Part shown: positions 27,536-35,238 of the stretch, piece by piece
Numbering within the stretch: position 1 is the first letter of the stretch
Layout: each line of letters starts with the position of its first letter
Source of the DNA: Actinocorallia aurantiaca
GTDB taxonomy: Bacteria; Actinomycetota; Actinomycetes; Streptosporangiales; Streptosporangiaceae
DNA: 64,000 bases
Direction: 5' to 3'
Assembly: GCF_039533685.1 (NCBI RefSeq)
Contig: NZ_BAAATZ010000032.1
Location: 62,001-126,000, forward strand
Notes under the pieces: generated by a model
The model's input: only the letters and a program-made list of their open reading frames with translations
Told to the model about the DNA's origin: nothing
The model's database searches: none
Program-made: the position numbers and the translations under genes

Positions 27536-27607
27536 ATGGTCGCCCCCGCCACCGCCACCGCCCGCACCCCGCTGATCGCCCCCGCCTCCAGCGACCCGTG
27601 GGACTGA
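27536..27607 (+). CDS. Tiny peptide gene (23 codons) with own promoter and terminator
   Basis: An ATG at 27536 with AGAGGA 5 nt upstream opens a 23-residue frame. It begins MVAPATATARTP and ends LIAPASSDPWD, with TGA at 27605. An in-frame ATG at 27518 would add MRKEDP but its ribosome site is too close. The gene has a SARP-like promoter about 40 bp upstream and a strong hairpin terminator 30 bp downstream, so it is a complete unit rather than chance. It has no signal-peptide pattern and no homologue that I recognise. By position it could be a small regulator like AfsS, a signal peptide for the neighbouring NB-ARC regulators, or a modified-peptide precursor. Function unknown. Confidence 0.6.
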   Translation: MVAPATATARTPLIAPASSDPWD

Positions 27608-27636
27608 GCCTCTCTCCCCGACGCACGCGACTCCCC

Positions 27637-27670
27637 GAGCGCCCCGGCCCCGCTCCCGGCCGGGGCGCTC
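27637..27670. terminator. Strong bidirectional hairpin terminator
   Basis: Perfect 13-bp stem (27637-27649 with 27658-27670) and an 8-nt loop, all GC-rich. It lies between the convergent tiny gene and the SARP gene, 30 bp and 20 bp from their stops, and can serve both. Confidence 0.85.
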
Positions 27671-27689
27671 CCCTTCGTCCCCGCCGCGC

Positions 27690-30596
27690 TCAGCCCTCCG
27701 GCAGCGCGGCCCTCAGGGGATCCGGTCCGCCGGGCGCCTCCGGAAGTCCGTCGAGTTCACGGCGGATCGCCGCCGCCCCGTCGGCGTCCATGATCTGCTC
27801 CCTGATGGCCAGCGCCTGGAGCAGGAACGGCCGGGCGCGCTCCCCCCTCCCCAGGGCGAGGTGCAGCTCGCCCAGGTTGCCCAGCAGATGGCTCTCGCCG
27901 ATCAGGTCGCCGCCCGCGCGCACCAGCGCCAGCGCCTCGGCGAGCTTGCCCTCGGCCTCCACCGCCTCGCCCCGCTGCAGCAGCATCTGCCCGAGCCTGC
28001 GCAGCGCGCGGGCCTCACCGCCCGAGTAGCCCACCGAGCGGTAGATCGCCAGCGCCTCCTCCAACCGGGCGAGAGCCCGCTCGCCCTCCCCCCGCCGGTC
28101 GACGATCGGCACGCTCTGCGTCAGGACGATCGCCCTTCCGACGATGTCGCCGACCCGGTCGAAGTCCCGCATCGCCAGCTCGTACAGCTCGAGCGCGCGG
28201 TCGTCCCGCCCTGACAGCCGCTCCAGCAGAGCGAGGTCCCGCAGGCAGAGCGCCGCGCCGTGCCGGTCGTCCAGCCGGTCGAACAGCGCCAGCGCCTCGT
28301 CGAGGTACGCCCGCGACAGGGCGGGCTGCCTGCGGTTGAGGTGAAGCGTGCCGAGCGAGGCCAGCAGCGCGGCCGTGCCCCGCTCGCTGCCCGCCCGGCG
28401 CACCGCCTCCAGCGCCCTCTGGTGCGTCCGCTCCCACAGGTCGGTGTAGCCCCGCGGCTCGAACAGGCTGACCATGGTGGTCGCCAGATCCCAGCAGGCC
28501 TCGTCGAGCCCGGCCTGCGCGGCCTGGTCCACGGCGGCGACGAGGTTGACGTGCTCCCGGTCCATCCAGTCCAGCGGATCGGCGAGCAGTTCGGCGGCGT
28601 ACCCGTCGGGGAACCGCCAGCGCGGCGCCCGCCCGTGCAGGACGGTGAAGTCCCCGCCGTAGATCTTCCGGTGGGCCTGCTCGGCGAGCGCGAGCCAGCC
28701 GCCGGTCATCCGCTCCGCGGCGGCCCGCCGCGCCGCCGGGCTGTCGTGCTCGGCGAGCTGCTCGCGGGCGAACATCCGGATGATCTCGTGGAAGCGGTAC
28801 CGGAACTCGCCCGTCGGCTCGACCGCGACGACGTCGAGCATCTGCACGTCGACCAGCGCCTCCAGCAGGTCGGCGGGGCGCGGCCGGTCGTCGTCCAGCA
28901 GCGCGCCCGCCAGCCAGCCGGGCAGCACCGGGCCGTCGGCGAGGCTGAGGAGCCGCAGCAGCCGGCGGTGCTGGGCCGGCAGCCCGTCGTGGGTGAGGGA
29001 GAGGCTGGCGCGGACGGTCATCTCGCCGTGCGCCAGCTCGTCCAGCCGGTGCCGTTCGTCGGCGAGACGCTGCACCATCGACGCCAGGGACCAGTGCGGC
29101 CGGGCCGCGAGCCGCGACGCCACGATCCGCAGCGCCAGCGGCAGCCCGCCCACCGCCCTGACGAGCGCGACGGCGGCCTGCGGCTCGCGGTCGGTGCGTT
29201 CTGGGCCGACCACGCGGCGCAGCAGGTCGATCGACTGCTCGACGTCCAGGACGTCGAGCTCGAAACGCCGCGCCCCGGGCAGTCCGGTGAGCCGCGCCCG
29301 GCTCGTCACGAGCATGGCGCAGTTGCCGGACCCCGGCAGCAGCGGCGCGATCTGGGACTCGCCCGCCGCGTCGTCCAGCACCACCAGCGTCCGCTGCGTG
29401 GCCAGCAGGGTCCGGTACATCTCGGCGCGCTCGTCGGTCGAGTCGGGGATCACCGTCCCGGGGATGCCGAGCGCCCGCAGGAAGCGGCCGAGCACCTCCT
29501 TCGCGGCCACCGGCTCCGTGCTCGTCCCGCGCAGGTCGCAGTAGAGCTGGCCGTCGGGGAACGCCTCGTCTCCCAGCCGGTGCGCGATGTGGGTGGCCAG
29601 CGTGCTCTTGCCGACGCCGGGCCTGCCGACGAGGATCACCACGGGCACCGCGCGCCCGGCCGTGCCGAGCGCGTCGGCGACCGCGCCGGTGAGGCCCGGG
29701 TCGCCGACGAAGTCGGCGGTGTCGGCGGGGAGCTGGTGCGGTTTCTCCTCGCGGTAGGCCGGCGCCCGCCGCGGCGGTTCGGCGACCGGCTCGCGGGGCC
29801 GCGCGTCGGGCTGCAGGGCGGGGTCTCCGGAGAGGATCGCCGTCTCCAGCAGCCGCAGGTCCTCGCCCGGCTCCAGCCCGAGCTCCTCCACGAGCAGGTC
29901 CCGGCCCGCGCGGTAGGCGTCCAGCGCCTCGGCCTGCCGGCCCGAGCGGTACAGGGCGAGCATGTACTGGGCGCGCAGCCGCTCCCGCAGCGGGTGCTCG
30001 TGCACCAGCCGACCGATCTCCCCGACGAGCTGGTGGTGGCGGCCGAGGCCGAGCTCGAGCTCCAGATGGGTCTCGATGGCCGCGAGCCGGTCCTCGTCGA
30101 GCCGCAGCGCCTTGGTCCGCAGCGCCTCGCTGGCGACGCCGCTCAGGCAGGGGCCCCGCCACAGGTCGACGACCGAGCGGAGCAGTTCGGCGGCCTCGGC
30201 GGTCCGTCCCTCCTTCACCAGCACCCGCGCCTCGCCGACCGTCCGGTTGAAGACGGTGAGGTCGAGCTCCTCGTCCCCGGTCTCCAGCCGGTAGCCGGGC
30301 GGGCGGGTGGCGATGGCCGCAGTGAGGCCGGCCTCGGCGAGGATCTTGCGGAGGCGGGACACGCAGATCTGCACCTGGGTGCGCGCGGTGTCCGGAGGGT
30401 CCTCGTCCCAGATCAGGTCGACGAGGTAGTCGGTGCTGACCACCCGGTTCGCCTCCAGCAGGAGCGCGGCGAAGATGGTCTCCTGGCGGCCCGGCGGAAT
30501 CCGCACCGGACCATGCGGACCCTGCACCTGAAGGGGGCCGAGAATGCCGAACGCCAGCCGCTCCGGCCCTGTCCCGCTCGCCGACGTTCCGAGCAT
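27690..30596 (-). CDS. AfsR-like SARP regulator (BTAD-NB-ARC-TPR)
   Basis: 968 residues. The N-terminal OmpR-like DNA-binding and BTAD region (about 15-265; FGILGPLQV, RQETIFAALLLEANRVVS) is followed by an NB-ARC ATPase (GRPGVGKST near 325, Walker B TLVVLDDAAG). A TPR-rich C-terminus follows (about 680-950). This is the AfsR layout, and such regulators activate antibiotic clusters by binding 11-bp-spaced direct repeats. ATG 30596 has GGGAGG upstream. It is transcribed toward the cluster and ends at a shared terminator. Phased GATAR repeats before NRPS-A, the tiny gene and the SnoaL-like gene are the best candidate targets. AfsR itself responds to Ser/Thr kinases, but no kinase gene is nearby. 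Confidence 0.92.
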   Translation of the reverse strand: MLGTSASGTGPERLAFGILGPLQVQGPHGPVRIPPGRQETIFAALLLEANRVVSTDYLVDLIWDEDPPDTARTQVQICVSRLRKILAEAGLTAAIATRPPGYRLETGDEELDLTVFNRTVGEARVLVKEGRTAEAAELLRSVVDLWRGPCLSGVASEALRTKALRLDEDRLAAIETHLELELGLGRHHQLVGEIGRLVHEHPLRERLRAQYMLALYRSGRQAEALDAYRAGRDLLVEELGLEPGEDLRLLETAILSGDPALQPDARPREPVAEPPRRAPAYREEKPHQLPADTADFVGDPGLTGAVADALGTAGRAVPVVILVGRPGVGKSTLATHIAHRLGDEAFPDGQLYCDLRGTSTEPVAAKEVLGRFLRALGIPGTVIPDSTDERAEMYRTLLATQRTLVVLDDAAGESQIAPLLPGSGNCAMLVTSRARLTGLPGARRFELDVLDVEQSIDLLRRVVGPERTDREPQAAVALVRAVGGLPLALRIVASRLAARPHWSLASMVQRLADERHRLDELAHGEMTVRASLSLTHDGLPAQHRRLLRLLSLADGPVLPGWLAGALLDDDRPRPADLLEALVDVQMLDVVAVEPTGEFRYRFHEIIRMFAREQLAEHDSPAARRAAAERMTGGWLALAEQAHRKIYGGDFTVLHGRAPRWRFPDGYAAELLADPLDWMDREHVNLVAAVDQAAQAGLDEACWDLATTMVSLFEPRGYTDLWERTHQRALEAVRRAGSERGTAALLASLGTLHLNRRQPALSRAYLDEALALFDRLDDRHGAALCLRDLALLERLSGRDDRALELYELAMRDFDRVGDIVGRAIVLTQSVPIVDRRGEGERALARLEEALAIYRSVGYSGGEARALRRLGQMLLQRGEAVEAEGKLAEALALVRAGGDLIGESHLLGNLGELHLALGRGERARPFLLQALAIREQIMDADGAAAIRRELDGLPEAPGGPDPLRAALPEG

Positions 30597-30756
30597 GGGG
30601 TGCCCTCCCAGCTATTCAGGAATAAGACGGAGGCGCTACTCCAAGATCAATGTAGGCAAATAACCAAAACCTGTCCATGGCGAAAGATTAAAAGCACGTG
30701 TCCTCGCGGTTTCAAATCCCCTCGCGGGGCTGTGTCACCGCCGACAGACGGCTCCG

Positions 30757-30774
30757 GGATAGCCGGAGGATAGT
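30757..30774 (+). promoter_or_regulatory. Two phased GATAG repeats before the SnoaL-like gene
   Basis: GGATAG at 30757-30762 and 30768-30773, exactly 11 bp apart, about 80 bp before the start at 30853. The core is the same as at 27422-27484. No good -10 box lies 8 bp downstream, so this is weaker than the tiny-gene promoter. Confidence 0.45.
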
Positions 30775-30852
30775 GAAAGGTCAAGCCTTCGGCGGACAGT
30801 GGCCCTGACGGCCCGTGCCGTCCCCGCCCCGCCAGCTCCGTGAGGAGAACCC

Positions 30853-31242
30853 ATGAGCCGCCCGACCGGACACCCCCTGCCCAGCGCGGCCGCCACCGCC
30901 GCGGGAGTCGACCACGTCCTGCTCTCCTACCGCTACCTGGACGACGGAGACCTCGACGCCTACGGCTCGCTCTTCGCCGACGACGCCCAGGTGAACCGTC
31001 CGGGCGTCCCCCACGGCCAGGGCCGCCGCCGGCTCCTCGACCTGCACGCGCAGCTCGCGGGCCCCCCGTCCCGCCACCACGTCTACAAGGTCGTGGCGCA
31101 GGGCGACGCGGTGGCGGTGATGGGCCGGCTGACCCGCCGCTCCCCCGCGTCCCCGGTCGACTTCGCCGACTTCTTCACCCTGTCCGATGACGGCCTCCTC
31201 CTCGGCTACCGCCGCTTCTACTTCGCCCCGCCCTCCCCCTAA
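30853..31242 (+). CDS. SnoaL/NTF2-like protein
   Basis: 129 residues with the NTF2-fold pattern: a helix with LLSYRYLDDGDLDAYGSLFADDA, then strands ending in a DGLLLGYRRFYF segment. SnoaL-like proteins are small cyclases, hydrolases or ligand-binding proteins, common in natural-product clusters. ATG 30853 has GAGGAG upstream. It is divergent from the SARP gene and preceded by GATAG repeats, so it may belong to the cluster regulon as a tailoring or resistance protein. No catalytic residues are certain and the reaction is unknown. Confidence 0.7.
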   Translation: MSRPTGHPLPSAAATAAGVDHVLLSYRYLDDGDLDAYGSLFADDAQVNRPGVPHGQGRRRLLDLHAQLAGPPSRHHVYKVVAQGDAVAVMGRLTRRSPASPVDFADFFTLSDDGLLLGYRRFYFAPPSP

Positions 31243-31386
31243 CCCCGGTGGCCGTTCCGGGACGGCGTCCTGCCCGCCTCGCCCGCGGCGGGAGCCCAAG
31301 GCGTCCCCCGTACGGACGGTCCGCGAAGCGGAGAGGCCGGGTGCGCCTCGAGGACGGATCCGGCCGGGATTTAGAGTTGATCCGTT

Positions 31387-33885
31387 ATGACCAGCAGAGG
31401 GACACTCCGCATCTACCTGGGCGCCGCTCCCGGCGTCGGCAAGACCTACGCGATGCTCAGCGAGGGCCGGCGGCGACGTGAACGGGGTTCGGACGTCGTC
31501 ATCGGGCTCGTGGAGCACCACGACCGGCCGAGGACGCGGGAGCTGATCGGCGATCTCGAGATCGTCCCCCGCAGGGAGATGGAGTACCGGGGCGCCCGCT
31601 TCACCGAAATGGACGTGGACGCCGTCCTGAGACGCGCGCCCGAGGTCGTCCTGGTGGACGAGCTCGCCCACACCAACGTGCCCGGAAGCCGCAACGCCAA
31701 GCGCTGGCAGGACGTCGAGGAGCTGCTCGAGGCGGGCGTCAACGTCGTGACCACGGTGAACGTCCAGCACCTGGAGTCGCTCAACGACGTCGTGCGGAGC
31801 ATCACCGGGATCGAGCAGCGCGAGACCGTCCCGGATTCGGTGGTGCGCGCCGCGGACGACCTCGAACTCGTCGACATGTCGCCCTCCGCGCTGCGCCGCC
31901 GCATGGCCCACGGCAACGTCTACGCGGCCGAGAAGGTCGACGCCGCCCTGTCCAACTACTTCCGCGTCGGCAACCTCACGGCCCTGCGCGAACTCGCGCT
32001 GCTCTGGGTCGCCGACCGCGTGGACGAGGGTCTGGCCCGCTACCGCGAGCAGGAGGGGATCGACAGCACCTGGGAGACGAGGGAGCGGATCGTCGTGGCC
32101 CTCACAGGCGGCCCCGAGGGCGGCACCCTGATCCGCCGCGCGGCCCGTATCGCCGCCCGCAGCGGGCGCAGCGACCTGGCGGCCGTGCACATCGCCCACG
32201 GCGACGGTCTCAGCGGAGGATCCCCCGAGGCCCTCGCCCGGCAGCGCGCCCTGGTCGAGAGCCTCGGCGGCACCTACCACCAGGTGGCCGGGGACGACGT
32301 CCCGACCGCGCTGCTGGAGTTCGCCCGCGGGATCAACGCGACCCAGATCGTCATCGGCACCAGCCGCAGGCCGAACTGGCAGTACCTCTTCGGGCCCGGC
32401 GTCGGCCGGCTGGTCACCGACCTGTCCGGGGACATCGACGTGCACATGGTCACCCATGAGGAGTCGAGGAAGGGGAAGGCGCCGCGCGCCGTGAAGGCCC
32501 CCGCTCTGAGCCGGCACCGCCAAGGCGCAGGCTGGGCGGTGGCGCTGGCCGGTCCGATCCTCCTGACCCTGCTGCTGGGCGCGTTCGGCGAGCACCTCAC
32601 GCTGGCCGCCGACCTCATGCTCTACCTGTGCGCGGCCGTGGCCGCGGCCCTGGTCGGCGGGCTGTGGCCCGCGATGGCGGCGGCCGTCGCGGGCTTCGTG
32701 CTGGCGAACTGGTTCTTCGCCCCGCCGGTCCGCACCCTGTCCATCGCCGGCGGCGAGAACGCCCTGGCGCTGCTCCTGTCGCTCCTGGCGGCGGGCGCCG
32801 TCTCCGCCGTGGTGGACTCCGCCGCGCGCAACCGGCGGGCCGCCGCCGAGTCCCGTGCGGAGGCCGCCACTCTCAGCCTGCTGGCCACCAGTGTCCTGAA
32901 GGGCGAGTCCACCCTGCCGGCGCTGCTCCAGCGGGTCCTGGAGACGTTCGGCCTGGTCGGGGTCTCCCTGCTGGAGAGGAGCCGGGACGGCTGGACGGTC
33001 GCGGGCTGCGCGGGAGTGCCCTGCGCGACCCCGGACGAGGCGGATCTGCAGGTCAAGGTCGACGACGACCTCGTGCTCGCGCTGCGCGGCCAGACTCTGC
33101 CCGCCTCCGACCAGCGGGTCCTTTCGGCCTTCGCCTACCAGGCCGCCGCCGCCCTGGAGCGGCTGCGCCTCTCGCAGGAGGCCTCGCGCACCCGGGAACT
33201 CGAGGAGGCCGACAAGGTGCGGCTCGCGCTGCTCGCCGCCGTCTCCCACGACCTGCGCACCCCCCTGGCCTCGATCAAGGCCTCGATCAGCAGCCTGCGC
33301 TCCAAGGACGTCGTCTGGGACCCCGAGGACGAGGCGGAACTGCTCGCCACCGTCGAGGAGTCGGCGGACCAGCTCAACGGCCTGGTGGCGAACCTGCTGG
33401 ACATGACCCGCCTGCAGGCCGGGGCCGTCCAGCTGATCCGCAGGCCCGTGGGCCTGGACGAGGTGGCGCTGAAGGCCGTCCGTTCTCTTTCCCCCGACCG
33501 GATCGAACTGGAGGTTCCCGAGACCCTGCCGTGGGCCGACGCCGATCCCGGCCTCCTGGAGCGTGCCGTCGCCAATGTCGTGGAGAACGCCCTGCGGCAC
33601 AGCCGGGCCCCGGTCCTGATCACCGCCAGCGAGCTGGGAACCCGGTTGGAACTGCGGATCATCGACCGCGGTCCCGGTGTGTCCGACGCCGGCAAGGAGC
33701 ACATCTTCGTCCCGTTCCAGCGGCTCGGCGACGCTCCGCGGGGCACGGGCGTCGGTCTCGGCCTGGCAGTGGCCCGCGGTCTCACCGAGGCCATGGGCGG
33801 GACCCTCACCGCGGAGGACACGCCCGGCGGAGGCCTGACCATGGTCTTCGATCTCCCCGCGGCCCACAGCGAGGAGGAGAGATGA
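31387..33885 (+). CDS. kdpD: KdpD sensor kinase (first copy)
   Basis: 832 residues. Membrane sensor kinase for potassium limitation and osmotic stress. It has an N-terminal KdpD domain with Walker A (GAAPGVGKT near residue 15), a Usp-like domain (about 240-365), four membrane segments (about 385-490), a GAF-like region, and HisKA with phospho-acceptor AVSHDLRTPLAS (about 620). The ATPase has GTGVGLGLAVARG. It overlaps kdpE by ATGA. This pair is not in the kdpFABC operon, unlike the second copy, so its target may be different or it may be redundant. Start ATG 31387. Confidence 0.95.
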   Translation: MTSRGTLRIYLGAAPGVGKTYAMLSEGRRRRERGSDVVIGLVEHHDRPRTRELIGDLEIVPRREMEYRGARFTEMDVDAVLRRAPEVVLVDELAHTNVPGSRNAKRWQDVEELLEAGVNVVTTVNVQHLESLNDVVRSITGIEQRETVPDSVVRAADDLELVDMSPSALRRRMAHGNVYAAEKVDAALSNYFRVGNLTALRELALLWVADRVDEGLARYREQEGIDSTWETRERIVVALTGGPEGGTLIRRAARIAARSGRSDLAAVHIAHGDGLSGGSPEALARQRALVESLGGTYHQVAGDDVPTALLEFARGINATQIVIGTSRRPNWQYLFGPGVGRLVTDLSGDIDVHMVTHEESRKGKAPRAVKAPALSRHRQGAGWAVALAGPILLTLLLGAFGEHLTLAADLMLYLCAAVAAALVGGLWPAMAAAVAGFVLANWFFAPPVRTLSIAGGENALALLLSLLAAGAVSAVVDSAARNRRAAAESRAEAATLSLLATSVLKGESTLPALLQRVLETFGLVGVSLLERSRDGWTVAGCAGVPCATPDEADLQVKVDDDLVLALRGQTLPASDQRVLSAFAYQAAAALERLRLSQEASRTRELEEADKVRLALLAAVSHDLRTPLASIKASISSLRSKDVVWDPEDEAELLATVEESADQLNGLVANLLDMTRLQAGAVQLIRRPVGLDEVALKAVRSLSPDRIELEVPETLPWADADPGLLERAVANVVENALRHSRAPVLITASELGTRLELRIIDRGPGVSDAGKEHIFVPFQRLGDAPRGTGVGLGLAVARGLTEAMGGTLTAEDTPGGGLTMVFDLPAAHSEEER

Positions 33886-34556
33886 CCCGGGTACTCGTGG
33901 TGGACGACGAGCCGCAGATCATCCGCACGCTGCGCATCAACCTCAAGGCCCGCGGCTACCAGGTCGACACCGCTCCCGACGGGCGGACGGCCCTGGAGCT
34001 GGCCGCCCGGCACAATCCCGACCTCGTCCTCCTCGACCTGGGCCTGCCCGACCTGGAGGGCGTCGAGGTCGTCCACGGGCTGCGCGGCTGGACCGGGGTC
34101 CCGATCATCGTGCTGTCGGCCCGCCACTCCGCCGGGGAGAAGGTCGAGGTCCTGGACGCGGGCGCCGACGACTACGTGACCAAGCCGTTCGGCATGGACG
34201 AGCTCCTGGCCAGGATGCGCGCCGCCCTCCGGCGCGCCGCCCCTGCCGAGGAGGAGGCCGTCGTCGCCACCGCGGACTTCACCGTGGACCTGGCGGCCAA
34301 ACGCGTGGTCAGGAACGGGGCCGATGTCCGGCTCACCCCGACGGAATGGCATGTGCTGGAGATCCTCGTCCGCAATCCGGGACGCCTGGTCAGCCAGCAG
34401 CACCTCCTGCACGAGGTGTGGGGGCCGTCCTACGCGACCGAGACCAACTACCTGCGCGTCTACCTGGCCCAGCTCCGCCGCAAGCTCGAACCCGACCCGG
34501 CCCGCCCGAGGTACTTCATCACCGAGCCGGGGATGGGCTACCGCTTCGACGGATAG
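33882..34556 (+). CDS. kdpE: KdpE response regulator (first copy)
   Basis: 224-residue OmpR-family regulator. Receiver: acidic pocket VVDDE near residue 6, phospho-Asp in DLVLLDLGLP and Lys in YVTKPFG. The C-terminal winged helix carries RLTPTEWHVLEILVRNPG. ATG 33882 overlaps the kdpD stop, so the two are co-translated. It ends 4 bp from the end of the second kdpE gene, which faces it. Confidence 0.95.
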   Translation: MTRVLVVDDEPQIIRTLRINLKARGYQVDTAPDGRTALELAARHNPDLVLLDLGLPDLEGVEVVHGLRGWTGVPIIVLSARHSAGEKVEVLDAGADDYVTKPFGMDELLARMRAALRRAAPAEEEAVVATADFTVDLAAKRVVRNGADVRLTPTEWHVLEILVRNPGRLVSQQHLLHEVWGPSYATETNYLRVYLAQLRRKLEPDPARPRYFITEPGMGYRFDG

Positions 34557-34560
34557 GGCG

Positions 34561-35238
34561 TCAGGGCTGGAACCGGTACCCCATGCCGGGCTCGGTGATG
34601 AGATGCCGCGGATGGGCCGGGTCCGGCTCCAGTTTGCGGCGGAGCTGGGCCAGGTACTGGCGGAGATAGTTCGTCTCACGGACGTGGTTGGAGCCCCAGA
34701 CCTCGGCGAGGAGCTGGCGCTGCCCGACCAGGCGCCCCGGGTTGCGGACGAGGATCTCCAGCATGTCCCACTCCGTCGGGGTGAGCCGGACCTGGGAGCC
34801 CGCGGCGTTGGTCACCGTCCTGGCCCCCAGGTCGACGGTGTGCTCCCCGACCTGGACGACCAGTGCCTCGTCGCGGGGCTGGACACGCCGGGAGACGGCC
34901 TTGATGCGGGCGATGAGCTCCTCGATGCCGAACGGCTTGGTCACGTAGTCGTCGGCGCCCGCGTCCAGCGCCTCGACCTTGTCCTTGCTGCCGGCCCGCC
35001 CGGACAGCACGATGATCGGCACCCGGGTCCAGCCGCGCAGCCCGTGGATGACCTCGACGCCCTCCAGGTCGGGCAGGCCCAGGTCGAGCAGGACCAGGTC
35101 GGGGTGCCAGGTGCCGGCCTGGCTCAGGGCGGCGGTGCCGGTGGCGGCCACGGCGACGTCGTAGTGACGGGCTCTGAGATTGATGCGCAGGGCGCGCAGG
35201 AGCTGAGGTTCGTCGTCGACGACGAGGATCCTGGTCAT
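34561..35238 (-). CDS. kdpE: KdpE response regulator (second copy, kdp operon)
   Basis: 225-residue OmpR-family regulator very like the first copy (receiver with DLVLLDLGLPDLEG, YVTKPFG; winged helix RLTPTEWDMLEILVRNPG). ATG 35238 directly abuts the kdpD stop with no gap. As the last gene after kdpFABC and kdpD it is the likely direct activator of the K+-ATPase operon. Confidence 0.95.
   Translation of the reverse strand: MTRILVVDDEPQLLRALRINLRARHYDVAVAATGTAALSQAGTWHPDLVLLDLGLPDLEGVEVIHGLRGWTRVPIIVLSGRAGSKDKVEALDAGADDYVTKPFGIEELIARIKAVSRRVQPRDEALVVQVGEHTVDLGARTVTNAAGSQVRLTPTEWDMLEILVRNPGRLVGQRQLLAEVWGSNHVRETNYLRQYLAQLRRKLEPDPAHPRHLITEPGMGYRFQP

Noticed and set aside
30690..30735. tRNA-like T-arm (GGTTTCAAATCCCC) and CCCCTCGCGGGG hairpin
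   Set aside because: No acceptor stem or anticodon arm can be paired around it, so it is not a tRNA. An attachment-site remnant cannot be supported.
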